DNA of 64,000 nucleotides from Staphylotrichum longicolle (taxonomy: Eukaryota > Ascomycota > Sordariomycetes > Sordariales > Chaetomiaceae), in NCBI GenBank assembly GCA_019096155.1, contig JAHCVI010000004.1, positions 558,001 to 622,000 of the forward strand, written 5' to 3'. A model generated the notes under the pieces. It searched no databases and was not told the origin of the DNA. It saw only the letters and a list, made by a program, of their open reading frames with translations. Made by a program: the position numbers and the translations under genes. Below are positions 1 through 10,033 of the stretch, in pieces (position 1 is the first letter of the stretch; each line of letters starts with the position of its first letter).

Positions 1-156
1 CGGGCAAGTCGACAATCGCGCTGACGATCGCCCGCGAATACAGCGCCAAGAAGCGGCTCGGCGCGAGCTTCTTGGGCACGGGCAAGTCGACGATCGCGCT
101 AACGATCGCTCGCGAATACAGCGCTAAGAAGCGGCTCGGCGCGAACTTCTTCTTCT
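1..156. repeat. In-frame tandem duplication of a P-loop segment (78 bp x 2)
   Basis: Bases 1-78 and 79-156 are near-identical direct repeats with a 78-base period (26 codons). They differ by a few substitutions, mostly at third codon positions. Each copy encodes a GKST-type Walker A motif and the following helix. The first copy may extend upstream of the window. Confidence 0.85.
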
Positions 157-370
157 CGAGAGGTGGGGGCGATCTTACGTCTACGCGCAGGTTCGCCATA
201 ACGATCGCCGTCCAGCTGGCGGAGACGTCGCCGCAGCTGCGCAAGCACATTGCCGATGCTGCGGCCGCCACTCACCATATCCACGGGCTCGGCTTGTACA
301 ACCAGTGGGAGAGGCTTATTCTGCAGCCGCTGGCGCAGCTGAGTAAGGAGGCGTTCCCGCACTCTACCAG
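1..370 (+). pseudogene. NACHT NTPase domain fragment of an NLR, cut by the window edge
   Basis: The frame starting at base 3 encodes a Walker A sequence (GTGKSTIA), then an alpha/beta stretch containing LGANFFFSRGGGDL and AVQLA. This is the usual start of the NACHT domain in fungal STAND/NLR receptors, which bind nucleotide and oligomerise on activation. The Walker A segment occurs twice in frame because of a 78-base duplication. Homology fades after about base 360, and the frame then runs to a stop at 456-458 through sequence that no longer resembles NACHT. Walker B and everything downstream are missing. The 5' end lies outside the window. I infer a truncated, non-functional NLR piece. A spliced exon continuing elsewhere cannot be excluded. 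Confidence 0.7.
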
Positions 371-723
371 ATCAATCCTGTGCCCAGCCATCGTCATGTG
401 CCGTGAGGCGCCTCAATTGTGCGAATCTAAAGCTGAAGAAAGGAAAGAGAAGAGATAGAATACAGGGGCGCGGCATGTGTGGGCGAAAGGTGAGTTGTGT
501 GCCGCACAGACCACCCAGGTCCTGTGGCAGCCGTCCCATCCAGTCACAACCAGCCCTACTCACAACCACCGTCACAAAGATGGCAACATTCCCAGATGAC
601 TGCCTCCCTCCCGAGGGCTTTTTCGAGTCACGCAACGACTTGTTTAAGTCAATCAACTCATACACAGAGCTTCGAGGCTACACCTCTATCACCCAGAGAT
701 CAATACGCGTGAAAAATGGCCAC

Positions 724-746
724 TTAGGGTCAGGTTAGGGTTAGGG
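724..746 (+). repeat. Interstitial telomere-type repeat (TTAGGG)
   Basis: TTAGGG occurs at 724-729, 735-740 and 741-746. The last two are contiguous and are followed by TAAG. TTAGGG is the common telomere unit of filamentous ascomycetes. Such a short internal tract may be a healed break, an old chromosome end or chance. Confidence 0.6.
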
Positions 747-1309
747 TAAGTTGTTGAGGCAAGAGTTAGGCGACACGAGCTAAGTGGTCAAGTCAATGTA
801 CAGCTTGCGGTGAGTTGGCCATATAAGAACCTCTCGGGCGTGCCCAAAGCGATATTCAGATACTGTGCAGATTGAGTGAATTGAGTGCTTTTGGTGCTGA
901 GGATGGTGTTTGAGGAGTTTGTTGGTGGTGGTGGCGGGCAACGCTGCGTTAGATGCATCTTTTGGATTATATCACGTTAAGTCATTTTGGGTTTAACGTT
1001 ACGTCAGCGCACGTCGGGAGCCACGAGAACTGGAGCCCGCGTGGCCCCTGTGGGCCGCTGGTGGCAAGTTCCTTCGGTGTCCGACGTTTGCCGCATTGCG
1101 CGCTGGGTTGACTCCATCAAAGGTCCATCGGACTGTCGATTGGCTGCAGGTGCTCCCGTCATCCAAGCTTCACGAGCTCACGTGACCGCGTTCCTGTCCC
1201 CGCATTTTTAGGCTCCCATCTCTGGTCAACCATGTCCCCGTTCCTCCGCCGACCGTGACTCCAGCGCGGCAAGCGTCGCCAGTGCGCGAAGACGTCGCAG
1301 ACAGTCGCA
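747..1309. other. Gene-free spacer upstream of the coiled-coil pseudogene
   Basis: No ORF here has recognisable content. A TATAAG-like sequence near 820 and a GT-rich tract around 850-950 could be remnants of a promoter or 5' UTR for the pseudogene at 1310, but nothing proves this. Confidence 0.3.
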
Positions 1310-1936
1310 ATGGCTACCGTCGCATCGACTTCTTTTGTTTCTTGGGATGACTTTGTCAGGATTCGCGATTCTCAGGATGAACACATCGCCCGTGAGTTCG
1401 CCTAGACCCGCCACGACATCGACGAAGTCAAGCAGGAACTCCGCCACGACATCGACGAAGTAAAGCAGGAACTCCGCCACGACATCGACGAAGTCAAGCA
1501 GGAACTTAACGAAGTCAAACTGGAGCTGATGCGCTTCGGAGCTTGTCTTTAGAACTTCACTCTTAGAAACCCGGTCTTGAGGATTACCCCGGTTCCTGCC
1601 TATTACCCGATACGGGGAATCGTTTAACCGGATGTCGCCTTGTTTCCGCGCCACGCGAAGGAATTTTACGCACTTAGGCAGCCATTAAGCGAACGGCAGC
1701 ATCGTATGTTGGCCTACCTTGTATCCTTCTACGACATCCGAGTCGACGCTTGGACCGAAGACGGCGATGACGAAAACGCCACGCAGGCAGCCGCCAGTGA
1801 TCCCGAGAGGGTTATACAGGTGCTGGAGGGAATTCTCGGCCTGAACGAGGACAACTTTGAGCGATTTAGAGAACGGGCTGAACAGCTGGCGAACCGCACT
1901 CCGCTAAGCCCCGTCAAGCGCACGTTGCCACCGGCA
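1310..1936 (+). pseudogene. Coiled-coil fungal hypothetical protein with three in-frame stops
   Basis: A single frame runs from the ATG at 1310. It encodes a short N-terminal segment (SWDDFVRIRDSQDEHIAREF), three tandem 11-residue charged repeats (RHDIDEVKQEL) that would form a coiled coil, and then a conserved-looking domain (RHAKEFYALRQPLSERQ, LAYLVSFYDI, LEGILGLNEDNF). It is interrupted by TAG at 1403, TAG at 1550 and TAA at 1625. The two TAGs stand where Gln is expected, which suits C-to-T change at CpA. No frameshift is needed. I recall this architecture in Sordariomycete hypothetical proteins of unknown function. The C-terminal limit is unclear: homology seems to stop near 1936, although the frame stays open to 2131. 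Confidence 0.7.
1409..1507 (+). repeat. Three tandem 33-bp repeats (11-aa coiled-coil unit)
   Basis: Units at 1409-1441, 1442-1474 and 1475-1507 each encode RHDIDEVKQEL. They are almost identical at the DNA level, which suggests recent expansion. Confidence 0.95.
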
Positions 1937-1996
1937 CATCAAGGACTGGTGAAGACTGCGGTTCGATCGATCAACCAGGCTAATGGAGAGTTCCGT

Positions 1997-2266
1997 TCAG
2001 ACTTCAGCCGCTCGTCGGCCCACTGGCGGCCGGTCGATCTCGGCGTGTCCTTCGTAAGAAGCGGTCTGCAGCGCATCGCCGTAGTCCCCGCCCTGCGCGT
2101 TGGCACCGGCGCGTTCGAGGAGCTGCCGTAAGATCTCGTAGGTGACTTCATCAACCTTCTCCAGCTCCGGCTCACACTCTGGCTCTGGTCCACATTCCGG
2201 TTCTAGCTCCAGTTCTATCATCTCTGCGGACTCGGGTGTCTGAGACCGCAGTCTGGCCGAGTACAA
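1997..2266 (-). pseudogene. Duplicated BTB-gene tail fused to an ankyrin-like fragment
   Basis: The minus frame has a Glu/Pro-rich stretch, then DEVTYEIL, then an ankyrin-like unit (LRQLLERAGANAQGGDYG followed by ALQTASYEGHAEI). The Glu-Pro stretch plus DEVTYEI closely matches the last exon of the BTB gene next door, which has EPEPEPES followed by DELTYEI. At the DNA level 2131-2200 resembles 2604-2680. I infer a decayed duplicate of the BTB 3' end joined to a piece of ankyrin-repeat gene. No start codon or expression signal is evident. Confidence 0.5.
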
Positions 2267-2436
2267 CCTTCCCTCATCAACAATACCATTGCTGTGATCG
2301 TCGGTTACTCGGGCGGAAACAAAAACAGACTCTGAAGATAGTTAGACCTGGGCGGTGAACTGAACCCGTACAGACAACAAGACTGACAAACACCATCTCC
2401 AGTTGTTACAGCAGACCTTAGGTCATCTCCAGACGC

Positions 2437-3686
2437 CTAACGCCACGGACTTGCTTCCGGCAGAGGCGAGTCAGGTTCCTTAGCTGCCTTCGCCTTCTTC
2501 ATCTTCTTCTTCATTTTGCCAATGGGCTTCTTCGACACCGAGAGCCCCACAATATCTTCCATTCCAGGAGTCACTTCTACGCCTTCCACTGATTCAAAAG
2601 CCGGAATCTCGTAGGTGAGTTCATCGGCACTCTCCGGCTCCGGCTCTGGCTCTGGCTCCTGCTCTGGCTCCTGCTCTGGCTCACGCTTCGGCTCACTCTC
2701 CGGCCCAGGGGCTGCATTCTGTATGATCCTCATTCCAAGCAAAGGAGAAGTCAATGGCAGAGACCGTTTGCGACCGAACTTCAGAGAGCAGGGAGGAGAA
2801 GTTGGACACACAATCCGTGATGGAATCTTCGGCTCCCTCAAACCTGCTGGAAAACCAATGGTCCAACTTGCGTGATGCCATAACTTTCACCAGAGCACCC
2901 AGCATGGCGCAGTCGCAAGTCTTGCTCTGGGAGACGCATCTAGACCCAAAAATGAGAGACTCGATGGCGTCCTTGATCTTGGTGCAAACAATCCGGAGCA
3001 GTCTCTGGCGTCCTCCCTTCACCGCTTCTGCGGCAGGGTTATTATCAGTGCCTCTTGTGATGTCGGCTTATCATCATCAGGGCAAGGGAGGAGGTCATAC
3101 CGAGGTCGTCGAGCAACCAGTGATGGTTGTCCGTGTGGATGTCGTAGTCCGGGAAGCCGTCCATGTACAACCCGCCGTCATCATTTGTCGCTGCACGGGT
3201 TATAAAGGAGACATATGCTTTACGAAAGCCCCGCCCATGTCCCAGCTTATGGTAGACCGAGAGGTGGTCAACGAGTTCGTCTGTAGCACAGTCCGCAACG
3301 TGGTCCGGATCCTTGAGCCAATTGTTCCAGAAGGGCTTCAACAAGCCAATCATGTCGTACTTGTCTGCTAGCACAGTGAGGGAGAGCAGCTCCTCGTGGG
3401 CGATGGCGTGCGGCAAGTCGTCGAATTTGCCGTGGGCCACAGAGAAAAGGATTCGGAGCCCTTCGGGGCGATCATCAGGAAGCGGGATCTCCCAGCCGCA
3501 CCCCTCCTGCTGCTGCTCCTTGCCATCAGCGAATGGTCCGTACAGCATTGCATCCCAAACTGGCGAGGAGCGCGCCAGAGACCGCGAGCAGACCCGGAAA
3601 GTGACCCGATCCGGCCCTGCCACCAGTGTCAGGTCGCCGCGAGGGTCGAGTACCTCGGCGCCACCAGATTCTGGCTCGAGCTTCAT
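2437..3686 (-). CDS. BTB/POZ domain protein, three exons
   Basis: Proposed model on the minus strand: exons 3686-3101, 3027-2765 and 2718-2437. The introns are 3028-3100 (donor GTATGA, acceptor GCAG, branch-like ACTGATAA) and 2719-2764 (donor GTCTCT, acceptor ACAG). The joined CDS is 1131 bases, 376 residues. Exon 1 has a fungal BTB/POZ fold (DLTLVAGPDRVTFRVCSRSL, SPVWDAMLYGPF, then LLSLTVLADKYDMIGLLKPF). Exon 2 matches the usual C-terminal region of these proteins (CDCAMLGALVKVM). Exon 3 is a Glu-Pro repeat and a Lys-rich tail. BTB domains mediate protein-protein contacts, often as dimers or cullin adaptors. The partner is unknown. No stop or frameshift is needed, so the gene looks intact. 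The first intron fits consensus better than the second. Confidence 0.8.
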
Positions 3687-3902
3687 GTTTTGGTTTGGTC
3701 AGCCCAGCCAAGGTGCATGGAAAAATGGAGCGGTGAATGGGTTCCTGGAGCGTTGGGTACGGTCGGGTCGCAGCTGAATCGCGCTGATGCCTGACGCGGG
3801 GAGGCGCATGAAAGGCAGAATTACCTAGGTAGGAAAGGCGGTGAGCAGGACGCTTGCCTTGTTGTCTTTTTCTTTCTTTCTCTTTCATTAGATCATTGGA
3901 TA

Positions 3903-4780
3903 ATGGCCGAATTCAAGCGTAAGCTACTTTCACTGACAGCATGTGTGGTCAATCTTGTCAAATTCCAACGGATTTCCTCCTCACCAACATCTAACACGGG
4001 TTACTCTCGTATCATCCTATATCAAGGCAAAGACCATGGCATCAAACCCCTTGAGGAAAGCGCCATTCCCGCCCACCGCCTCCTCCTTCGAAGCAGCCAA
4101 CTCGCCGTCCATGATGCCATGGACAAGCTACTTAGCGGCTTCTACTTTACTCTACCGACAATAATATCCGACTCCGAGTCCGGCAGCGCCGCAACCCCCT
4201 CCCCAGCAGGGTGCCCCCGCTCCCGGCACTGCTCCCGCGCTGCGTCCAGACTTCCCGAACCCATGTAGTTCACTTTCGCTGGCTATCGCTGTTGTCGTTG
4301 GTCGGCCGGATGGGCTCGCCGGCGATGCGGAGTTGGTGCGAACGGTGCGCGGCCTGGCTCAATGTCTGCCAGACAGCGGTCATCGGGTCGCTGCCACCTG
4401 GACGTTCTCCTCGCAGGGTGTCAGCTGGGGTCGATCAATAATTGCTCTGACAATACAGATTGCGGAGCAAACGTCCGATCCAGGAACAGCCTTGAAATGG
4501 CCCGTCGGGCTAGGCAGCAGGCTCCATCGGTTGTCCGCGCCTCTGGCTCGAGCTCTACTCTGTCAATGATACAGGGCTAACCCACTCTGCCCCAGTCGTG
4601 CTAGTGTCCATTTTCCCAAGAAACCTTGCGCCAGCTGCTGTCAACAGATGAGACCAGCCAACGCGGAGTGGCTCTCTCACACTTCGCAAGTGCAATCGCC
4701 AAGTTGGAAAAGGCCGACTCATTTATGGCGGGTTCAACTGCCATTGAACACGCCCCCTTGGCCTTCTCGGTGCGCTGTTT
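3903..4780 (+). other. Open frames without recognisable product
   Basis: Several medium ORFs overlap here. The most protein-like is a plus frame over about 4180-4575, which reads PQPPPQQGAPAPGTAPALRP and then LAGDAELVRTVRGLAQCLP. I do not recognise a family and see no convincing start or splice sites. This may be a relic. Confidence in any coding role is low. Confidence 0.2.
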
Positions 4781-4796
4781 CGGTGCATCCGTGTGG

Positions 4797-4887
4797 CGCC
4801 GTCCGGCGAGAACGCTACCGCCTTGACCGAGCCGCCATGCCCCTGGAGCGTCTGCCGGTGCGCTCCGGTCGTCGCATCCCAAATGGC
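4797..4887 (-). pseudogene. Single WD40 repeat relic of an NLR
   Basis: The minus strand encodes WDATTGAHRQTLQGHG, SVKAVAFSPDG, the typical WD40 unit of fungal NACHT-WD40 receptors. Both sides lack further repeats. It closely resembles the WD40 units near 11.6 kb on the plus strand, so it is probably a transposed or recombined fragment. Confidence 0.65.
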
Positions 4888-4889
4888 AT

Positions 4890-6172
4890 GCGAGGTCGCC
4901 GCCCAAGGCTGGGGCTAGCTACCCAACTGTCCGTTGTCACACCCAACCATCCAAATCCAGACCCTCGGCTGATTGTGTCTTCAAGCCACTGGAAAAGCCA
5001 CACAAGGCTGGAGAATTGCGGGCGATCATTGGCGAGATTGCCTGACCATGGCAGCGGGTCTGCACGCCTCCGGGCTCAGCTTCCTGCAGCTAGTTAAGCA
5101 GAATATGTACCTCAGCTTCTCCGCTGGGCCAGAATTGCTGAGGGCTCGCCCGAAGTAAGTAAGGCTTCAAGTGGTTGCAGCCATTGTGGCGTGATCTGGT
5201 GATTAGGTAGTTTGCTTTTCCTCAGGAAGCTCCAATCTCCCTCAACGAGTGACTATGAGCTTACCTGATACGTTTCTCCACGCTGGCCAGGAACTCCTTG
5301 CTGGTGGCTTGTTTTAGCGCTTCAATAGTGCTGGATGATGGCCAGCGACTGGAGAGGTCCTCTCAGCCGGCCTTTACTGGGAAAACCTGTGCAGAACCCG
5401 TCCTCTCCCTTGCCAGTGTACGGACTGCTGATGCCGGTGCCGAAGGTGGTGGCTTTCAAAGGGAGGCAATGAAAGCATCGCCAAGAGGGGCTTAAGGGGC
5501 ATTTCTCAAGAGCTGGGCAAGGCTGCAGAGCTCTAGGTCATGAGAGTCAGGGGCTCGCTGGACCTGGGGTTGGCCGGTTTGGAGCCCCAAGTGAATTGGC
5601 TGATGCTTGCGATTAGACTTGATTTGTGTTTCTCTAATAGCGCTGAAACGGTCTTGACGGACCACGACCACGCCAGGTGCGTGCCGCATCGCGGACGGCC
5701 GCCGACTCAGCCTCGGCTGCACCTAGCGCAAAGTCCTCTGCCAATAGGGCGGTTGGGAACTTGGCGCCCGCGTTGGGTGGCTTGCTTCTTGGGCTGGGCG
5801 CGAGGCTTCTTTACGGATCGGGGATGCTTAACGTGATACTCTAAGCCTAGACAGATTATAGGTGGCGCATGCTGCAGAGTATCGGAGATCCGTCCCTTGA
5901 TGCTTCGCCTGTTTGGTTGTGACTAGTAGGTGATACTCAGGAACCCCTGCTGCGGCTGGCGGTCGTTGTTCGTTGTCGCCTCCCTAGCCTGCATGCATAC
6001 TAATTAGTGCATTTGGTGGCGTTCCGCGTGAGCTCGAGAGTCCCTCGAGATGTACAAAAGGTCGAAGGCTCGTGGGTTACCTCGACCTTCTCCCCCAGGA
6101 TCTGCCTAATCAACCCCAACCCGGCCTTTCTCTTTCTCATTTTGTTTGCCTCAACCTCCGCCTCAACCTCCG
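4890..6172. other. Spacer with no supported gene
   Basis: Short ORFs occur on both strands but none shows a domain, conserved motif or splice structure I can name. Composition is normal, with no RIP signal. The last few hundred bases presumably hold the promoter of the membrane-protein gene at 6173. The pyrimidine-rich tract at about 6120-6170 is typical of fungal 5' leaders. Confidence 0.4.
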
Positions 6173-8110
6173 ATGCCTCCAGACATTCGCGCCCCGCTCG
6201 TCCTTTTCTACCACAATGCCCTCAAGTCTCTCGTTTTCGGCCTGGCCGAGCTGTGTTTTGGTCTGGCGATGCAGTATCTGTTCGCCTGTGTTGCCTCCGG
6301 CTGTAACTTGTTCACGCCTTTTATGATGTTTGCCGAGGGCATCAGGCAGCGACTCCTCTTTGTCTGGGATCGCGGGTTCCGCTCCGGACCCGGCGGGCTT
6401 GTGCTGGCGTTCAGCATCACGCTCCTCGCAGCCAGATTCTACGGCACGATGCTCTGGTCCCTTGATTCCCGCGGTTACTTGCTGGTCGGCACGAACAAGA
6501 CCATCACTGCATTCCACAACCCCTTTGTCGCTTCAGCGGACTCCGTCATCCACCTCTCCGTTAGCCCAGACGACCTGCAGTCGGTAGAACGCGACCTTGC
6601 CCGCCGCATCACAGTCAACCTCTTCGCCGTGGAGAACCTCACCCTGACGGAGGAGGTCTCACGAGGTCAGCCTGAGGTTGTCGACGCAACCCGGTCCGGC
6701 CTGGGCGCCCGGATTTGGCTGGACGACAAGGGGTTCTCTGTGTCGCCTGATGACTCCGTCATGCTGGCGAGAGAAAAAGACGCATCCGGGCGGACGGTCA
6801 ACGCCACTTGTCTTCCAGACCTACTCCCGCGCACTGATGGATGGATATGGAACTGCACCTTCAACAACAGCGCTGCGCAAGAGCTGGTGCTGAGGAGCAC
6901 CACTAGGCCCCAGCTGCACTGGGATGACGAGACGGACCAGGCGTTCGACACGCGCTATGTCCGACCCAATCGGCTGGACAATATCTGGGCCACACTCAGC
7001 ATGGGTGTCGGGACCGGTCTCATGAAGCAGGCCTTCACCGTGACTAAGGGAAACCGGCGTCACGTTTTCCTGCATACGGCTTACCGTTACGCCATGGTGA
7101 CGCCCCCGATCTCCCGCTTCGACCGTTCCCAGATTGACGATTTTCTGCTGCGCTCGTGGAGCACCAACGAAACCGTGCAGGAAATGTATATGGAGCGCCT
7201 GGCCCTCGTGTCAAGGTCCGTCCGCCTCGCACAGGCCCAGGGCAAAAGCTTCATCCACGGCTTCAACTTTCCCATCAACAACACTTCCACCTTTCAGGCT
7301 ATGTGGGAATATCTTACCTGCGAGAGCGACGGGCCCGTGTACTCGACCCTCCGCTTCAGCACGAGCGAGATCACCCTCCTCCGATCCGAGACCCTCCCCG
7401 CCCACCGCGTACCGACCCCCTTCAACAACCAAACCTGCCAGGGGAGCTTCATGAACCTCGCCTACGGCGGCCTCGTCGTCGGGACGGACTGCCTCCTCAG
7501 CGAGACCGACGTAGAGTGGTCCACCGCCCACAACTTGTCGACAGCGCCGCGCTTCTTCGGGCAGCTTGACACATCGGCGGTGCTCGTCATAACGGGGCTG
7601 GGCGACTCGCGGACCAACGAGAGCGCCGCCGCCGTCGACGATGCCGTCGCCCGGTGGCTCGACACGCGGTACCCGCGGCTCGACGCGCTGCTCATCGCGC
7701 GCGGCTACGCCGTCGGCGTCAACTCGGCCCTCGTCACCGTCACCCAGACGAGCGTCGTGCCCGCCGTCTCGCTCCTGCAGCTCGTGCTGGTGGTGGTCCC
7801 TGTCATCCTCTTCGTTGCCACGTGGATTGCTCTCTCCTTCCTCCCTGAGCAGTGGTCGCATACGCCGCTCTGGAACCTGGTGGTGAGCACCGCCGGGGGG
7901 GAGGCGCCGCTGAGGAGCGAGGGGTTTCGGGGGAGGGTTTGGGGGTGGTTTTGGGGGAAGCTGACAGGCGGAGATCTGGTACACTTTCACGAAGTGGTAT
8001 TGAAGGACGCAGGGGAGAAGCAGGTGATGACCATTGCCCGGGGTGAGGTTATGTGGGCGAGACCAGCTGATGCAGCTGATACGCCTGCCCCACTAAAGTC
8101 CATGGTGTGA
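6173..8110 (+). CDS. Large fungal membrane protein with glycosylated extracellular domain
   Basis: An uninterrupted frame from the ATG at 6173 gives about 645 residues. The same frame is open upstream to 6146 without a better ATG. Hydrophobic segments lie near residues 20-49 and 74-97 and again near 526-557 (LLQLVLVVVPVILFVATWIA). The intervening 430 residues hold many N-glycosylation sequons (NKT, NLT, NAT, NCT, NET, NNTS, NLST), so this part is probably outside the cell or in the secretory lumen. The last 88 residues would be cytosolic. This layout is common in uncharacterised Sordariomycete transmembrane proteins. No enzymatic motif is evident. It looks intact and is the longest clean ORF in the window. 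Confidence 0.85.
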   Translation: MPPDIRAPLVLFYHNALKSLVFGLAELCFGLAMQYLFACVASGCNLFTPFMMFAEGIRQRLLFVWDRGFRSGPGGLVLAFSITLLAARFYGTMLWSLDSRGYLLVGTNKTITAFHNPFVASADSVIHLSVSPDDLQSVERDLARRITVNLFAVENLTLTEEVSRGQPEVVDATRSGLGARIWLDDKGFSVSPDDSVMLAREKDASGRTVNATCLPDLLPRTDGWIWNCTFNNSAAQELVLRSTTRPQLHWDDETDQAFDTRYVRPNRLDNIWATLSMGVGTGLMKQAFTVTKGNRRHVFLHTAYRYAMVTPPISRFDRSQIDDFLLRSWSTNETVQEMYMERLALVSRSVRLAQAQGKSFIHGFNFPINNTSTFQAMWEYLTCESDGPVYSTLRFSTSEITLLRSETLPAHRVPTPFNNQTCQGSFMNLAYGGLVVGTDCLLSETDVEWSTAHNLSTAPRFFGQLDTSAVLVITGLGDSRTNESAAAVDDAVARWLDTRYPRLDALLIARGYAVGVNSALVTVTQTSVVPAVSLLQLVLVVVPVILFVATWIALSFLPEQWSHTPLWNLVVSTAGGEAPLRSEGFRGRVWGWFWGKLTGGDLVHFHEVVLKDAGEKQVMTIARGEVMWARPADAADTPAPLKSMV

Positions 8111-9406
8111 CGCAAGCTTCGGCCGGGTAATACATGAGAGCGCTTGTTGGCTGTTTGCCGCCGAGCTCAGCATTCATGACTGAAGCGCCGAACGATTGGC
8201 CGCATCCTGCGCGCGGGACAAGCGTATCCCACGCTGCGCTTCGAAGGCCAGTCATTTCCTCCACGCCACGACATCTTGAGACCCTTTTGAGGGCCCATCA
8301 CCAAGACCAGCGACAGCACGCGTGCGTCGGCAGCAGCAATGCAGACGGCGGGAACACTTCCATCAAGTCTCCCCAGGAAGCTATTTCCGGTGCGACGACC
8401 GCAGCGACCGGAGCATCCTGGGAAACAACGGGCTGGAATTGCAGGCGAAGAACGGGATTGTGCAGGTCACAGATATTACTGTCAAGTATGAGGAGACGGG
8501 GAGTGCTGAGGGGACAGACTAGTTATGCAGACTCCAGAAGCTTTGCTTTGTCAGTTGACCATTGTTGTTCGTGGCAACTGTAGTCGAACGATGCTCTGTT
8601 CTTTCCTGCACTTTCTTCCGTGCCCCCGACGTAGATATCATCTTGCGCTGCATGTTCTTTTCTTGGAGACATCCAGCTGAGGTAGGATCGGCCGTTCCGC
8701 AGCTGGACAACTTCAGAGGCATGTCAGAATGCCGTGACATTCTCATTTACAGAGACACTTCGCCCGTGCTTTTTGCGCTTTTGGAGCTGTCGCCGACGTT
8801 CTCACCGGCCATCATATCCAATTACCCCCTCTTTACCAAGCCAATCTCGTCCCCCTCTCTGTTGAAGCTCAATCCCTCCATGCGCAGGGGCATTTCCGGA
8901 TTTCCCAGTTTCCACCAACGTCTTTGATCGACTCTTCCATGCTCTTGACTGGGCTTTGGAGCCCGTCCCGTAGTTCTCATACCCGCTGTTATGATACGAC
9001 GAACTACAGTGGATGATCGCTGTATACAGAAAACCGTACTGGCAGTGTCATCCTCATCAGCCAGTTAATGTGTTCAAGGCGCTTATTGACGATTGTCTAG
9101 ATACAAAACGGCACATTGGCTCATGACTTCCTGCTCTCGCGTGCGGGGGAATGTGTGCATGGTGTACTTTCAGGGTCGCGCTGGGCCTGCTGATCCTTGT
9201 ACAGAGCGGGACGGGCCGAGGCGTCGGGCCCCTCCCAAGTGGAGAGTGGGGTGGAAAAGGCACCCGATCAGAAACTGTCGCTGGTGATCCTGATATGTCC
9301 GTGATGCGCTGGGTTCACGACATGGGCCGCCAGCATGCCGGTGTCCTCAGCAGCTCAACAAAGCAACAATCCACCAAAGCAACTCTTTCCTCGACAACAA
9401 CCCAAA
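8111..9406. other. Spacer with a short unexplained ORF
   Basis: A plus frame at about 8385-8522 reads GNNGLELQAKNGIVQVTDIT and ends in an acidic tail. It has a protein-like composition but is too short to assign and may be the last exon of a lost gene. The remaining ORFs look like noise. The segment just before 9407 is A- and C-rich, as in fungal leaders. Confidence 0.3.
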
Positions 9407-9681
9407 ATGCAGTTCTCCAACTTTGTCACCATGTTCGCCCTCGTCATGACGGCCACGGCTGTCCCAGTCGAGAATACCGACAAGGTCCTCGCCTCGCGGC
9501 ACGACGGAGATTACCATGACTATGCGTGCTGCAACCCGCCGGCAACGGCTGCAGGCTGGGCACCGACTGCCCTCGGCCGTTTGACATCTACTGCTGCCCC
9601 CCTCACGCTCTCGAAGGCGTCAGTTCCCCATCCATTCATCGATGTCGACTCAGTCCGAGTTTGAAACCACAAGTTTACTGA
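9407..9681 (+). pseudogene. Small cysteine-rich secreted protein, apparently frameshifted
   Basis: The ATG at 9407 starts a clear signal peptide (MQFSNFVTMFALVMTATAVP). The mature part begins with a charged segment and a CC pair (DYACCNPP). In that frame the protein then becomes Thr/Ala-rich and stops at 9662. From about 9541 the +2 frame encodes GCRLGTDCPRPFDIYCCPPH and ends at 9679-9681. The cysteine pattern continues only if frames are switched near 9535-9545, so a one-base indel or an unrecognised splice event is likely. Small secreted cysteine-rich proteins of fungi are often effectors, adhesins or antimicrobial peptides. I cannot say which this is. Confidence 0.55.
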
Positions 9682-9829
9682 CAAGGGGTGGTAGTTGGAG
9701 CATCCGTTCAAGATTGAAGAAGCGCCCGGGTGCACTCGCGTCGATCACTGAGTGTATGGCGAGAGGGCCATGCATGGCGGCCCGGGGATGGAGGGTGTTG
9801 ATGTCAGGCCTGATTCCTCGCCAAACATG

Positions 9830-10033
9830 TAACTCGCTCGCTGGTCGGCGGCGGGAATGTGGCTGGCGGTGGGGATGAGGCCGGCGACAGGTAGGGACGA
9901 GGCCAGCAGTGGGGATAATGCTGGTAGCGAGGATAAGGCTTTTATGATTGGCTTACTTTACAATACATGTCCCTCCCTCGATGTCCCGACGACCTGGCTT
10001 GTCTACTCGCCGAAGTCTCCTGCAAAAGGCTGA
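9830..10033 (+). repeat. Un-RIPped copy of a repeat coding an ankyrin-protein tail
   Basis: The plus frame reads GMRPATGRDEASSGD, then GLLYNTCPSLDVPTTWLVYS, ending at TGA 10031-10033. It matches, in opposite orientation, the RIPped tail of the ankyrin fragment at 34.07-34.25 kb. The 5' part is an 18-bp minisatellite-like array (Gly/Ser-x-Asp-Glu/Lys-Ala units), also seen near 22.1 kb. CpA is intact here, so this copy escaped RIP. Confidence 0.7.

Noticed and set aside
6137..6517. Charged minus ORF overlapping the start of the membrane-protein gene
   Set aside because: Antisense shadow; no motif, and the plus frame has membrane helices and sequons.
7211..7990. Long minus-strand ORF of 259 codons opposite the membrane-protein gene
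   Set aside because: It is Pro/Arg/Glu-rich and antisense to a clearly coding GC-rich ORF, so it is a shadow frame.
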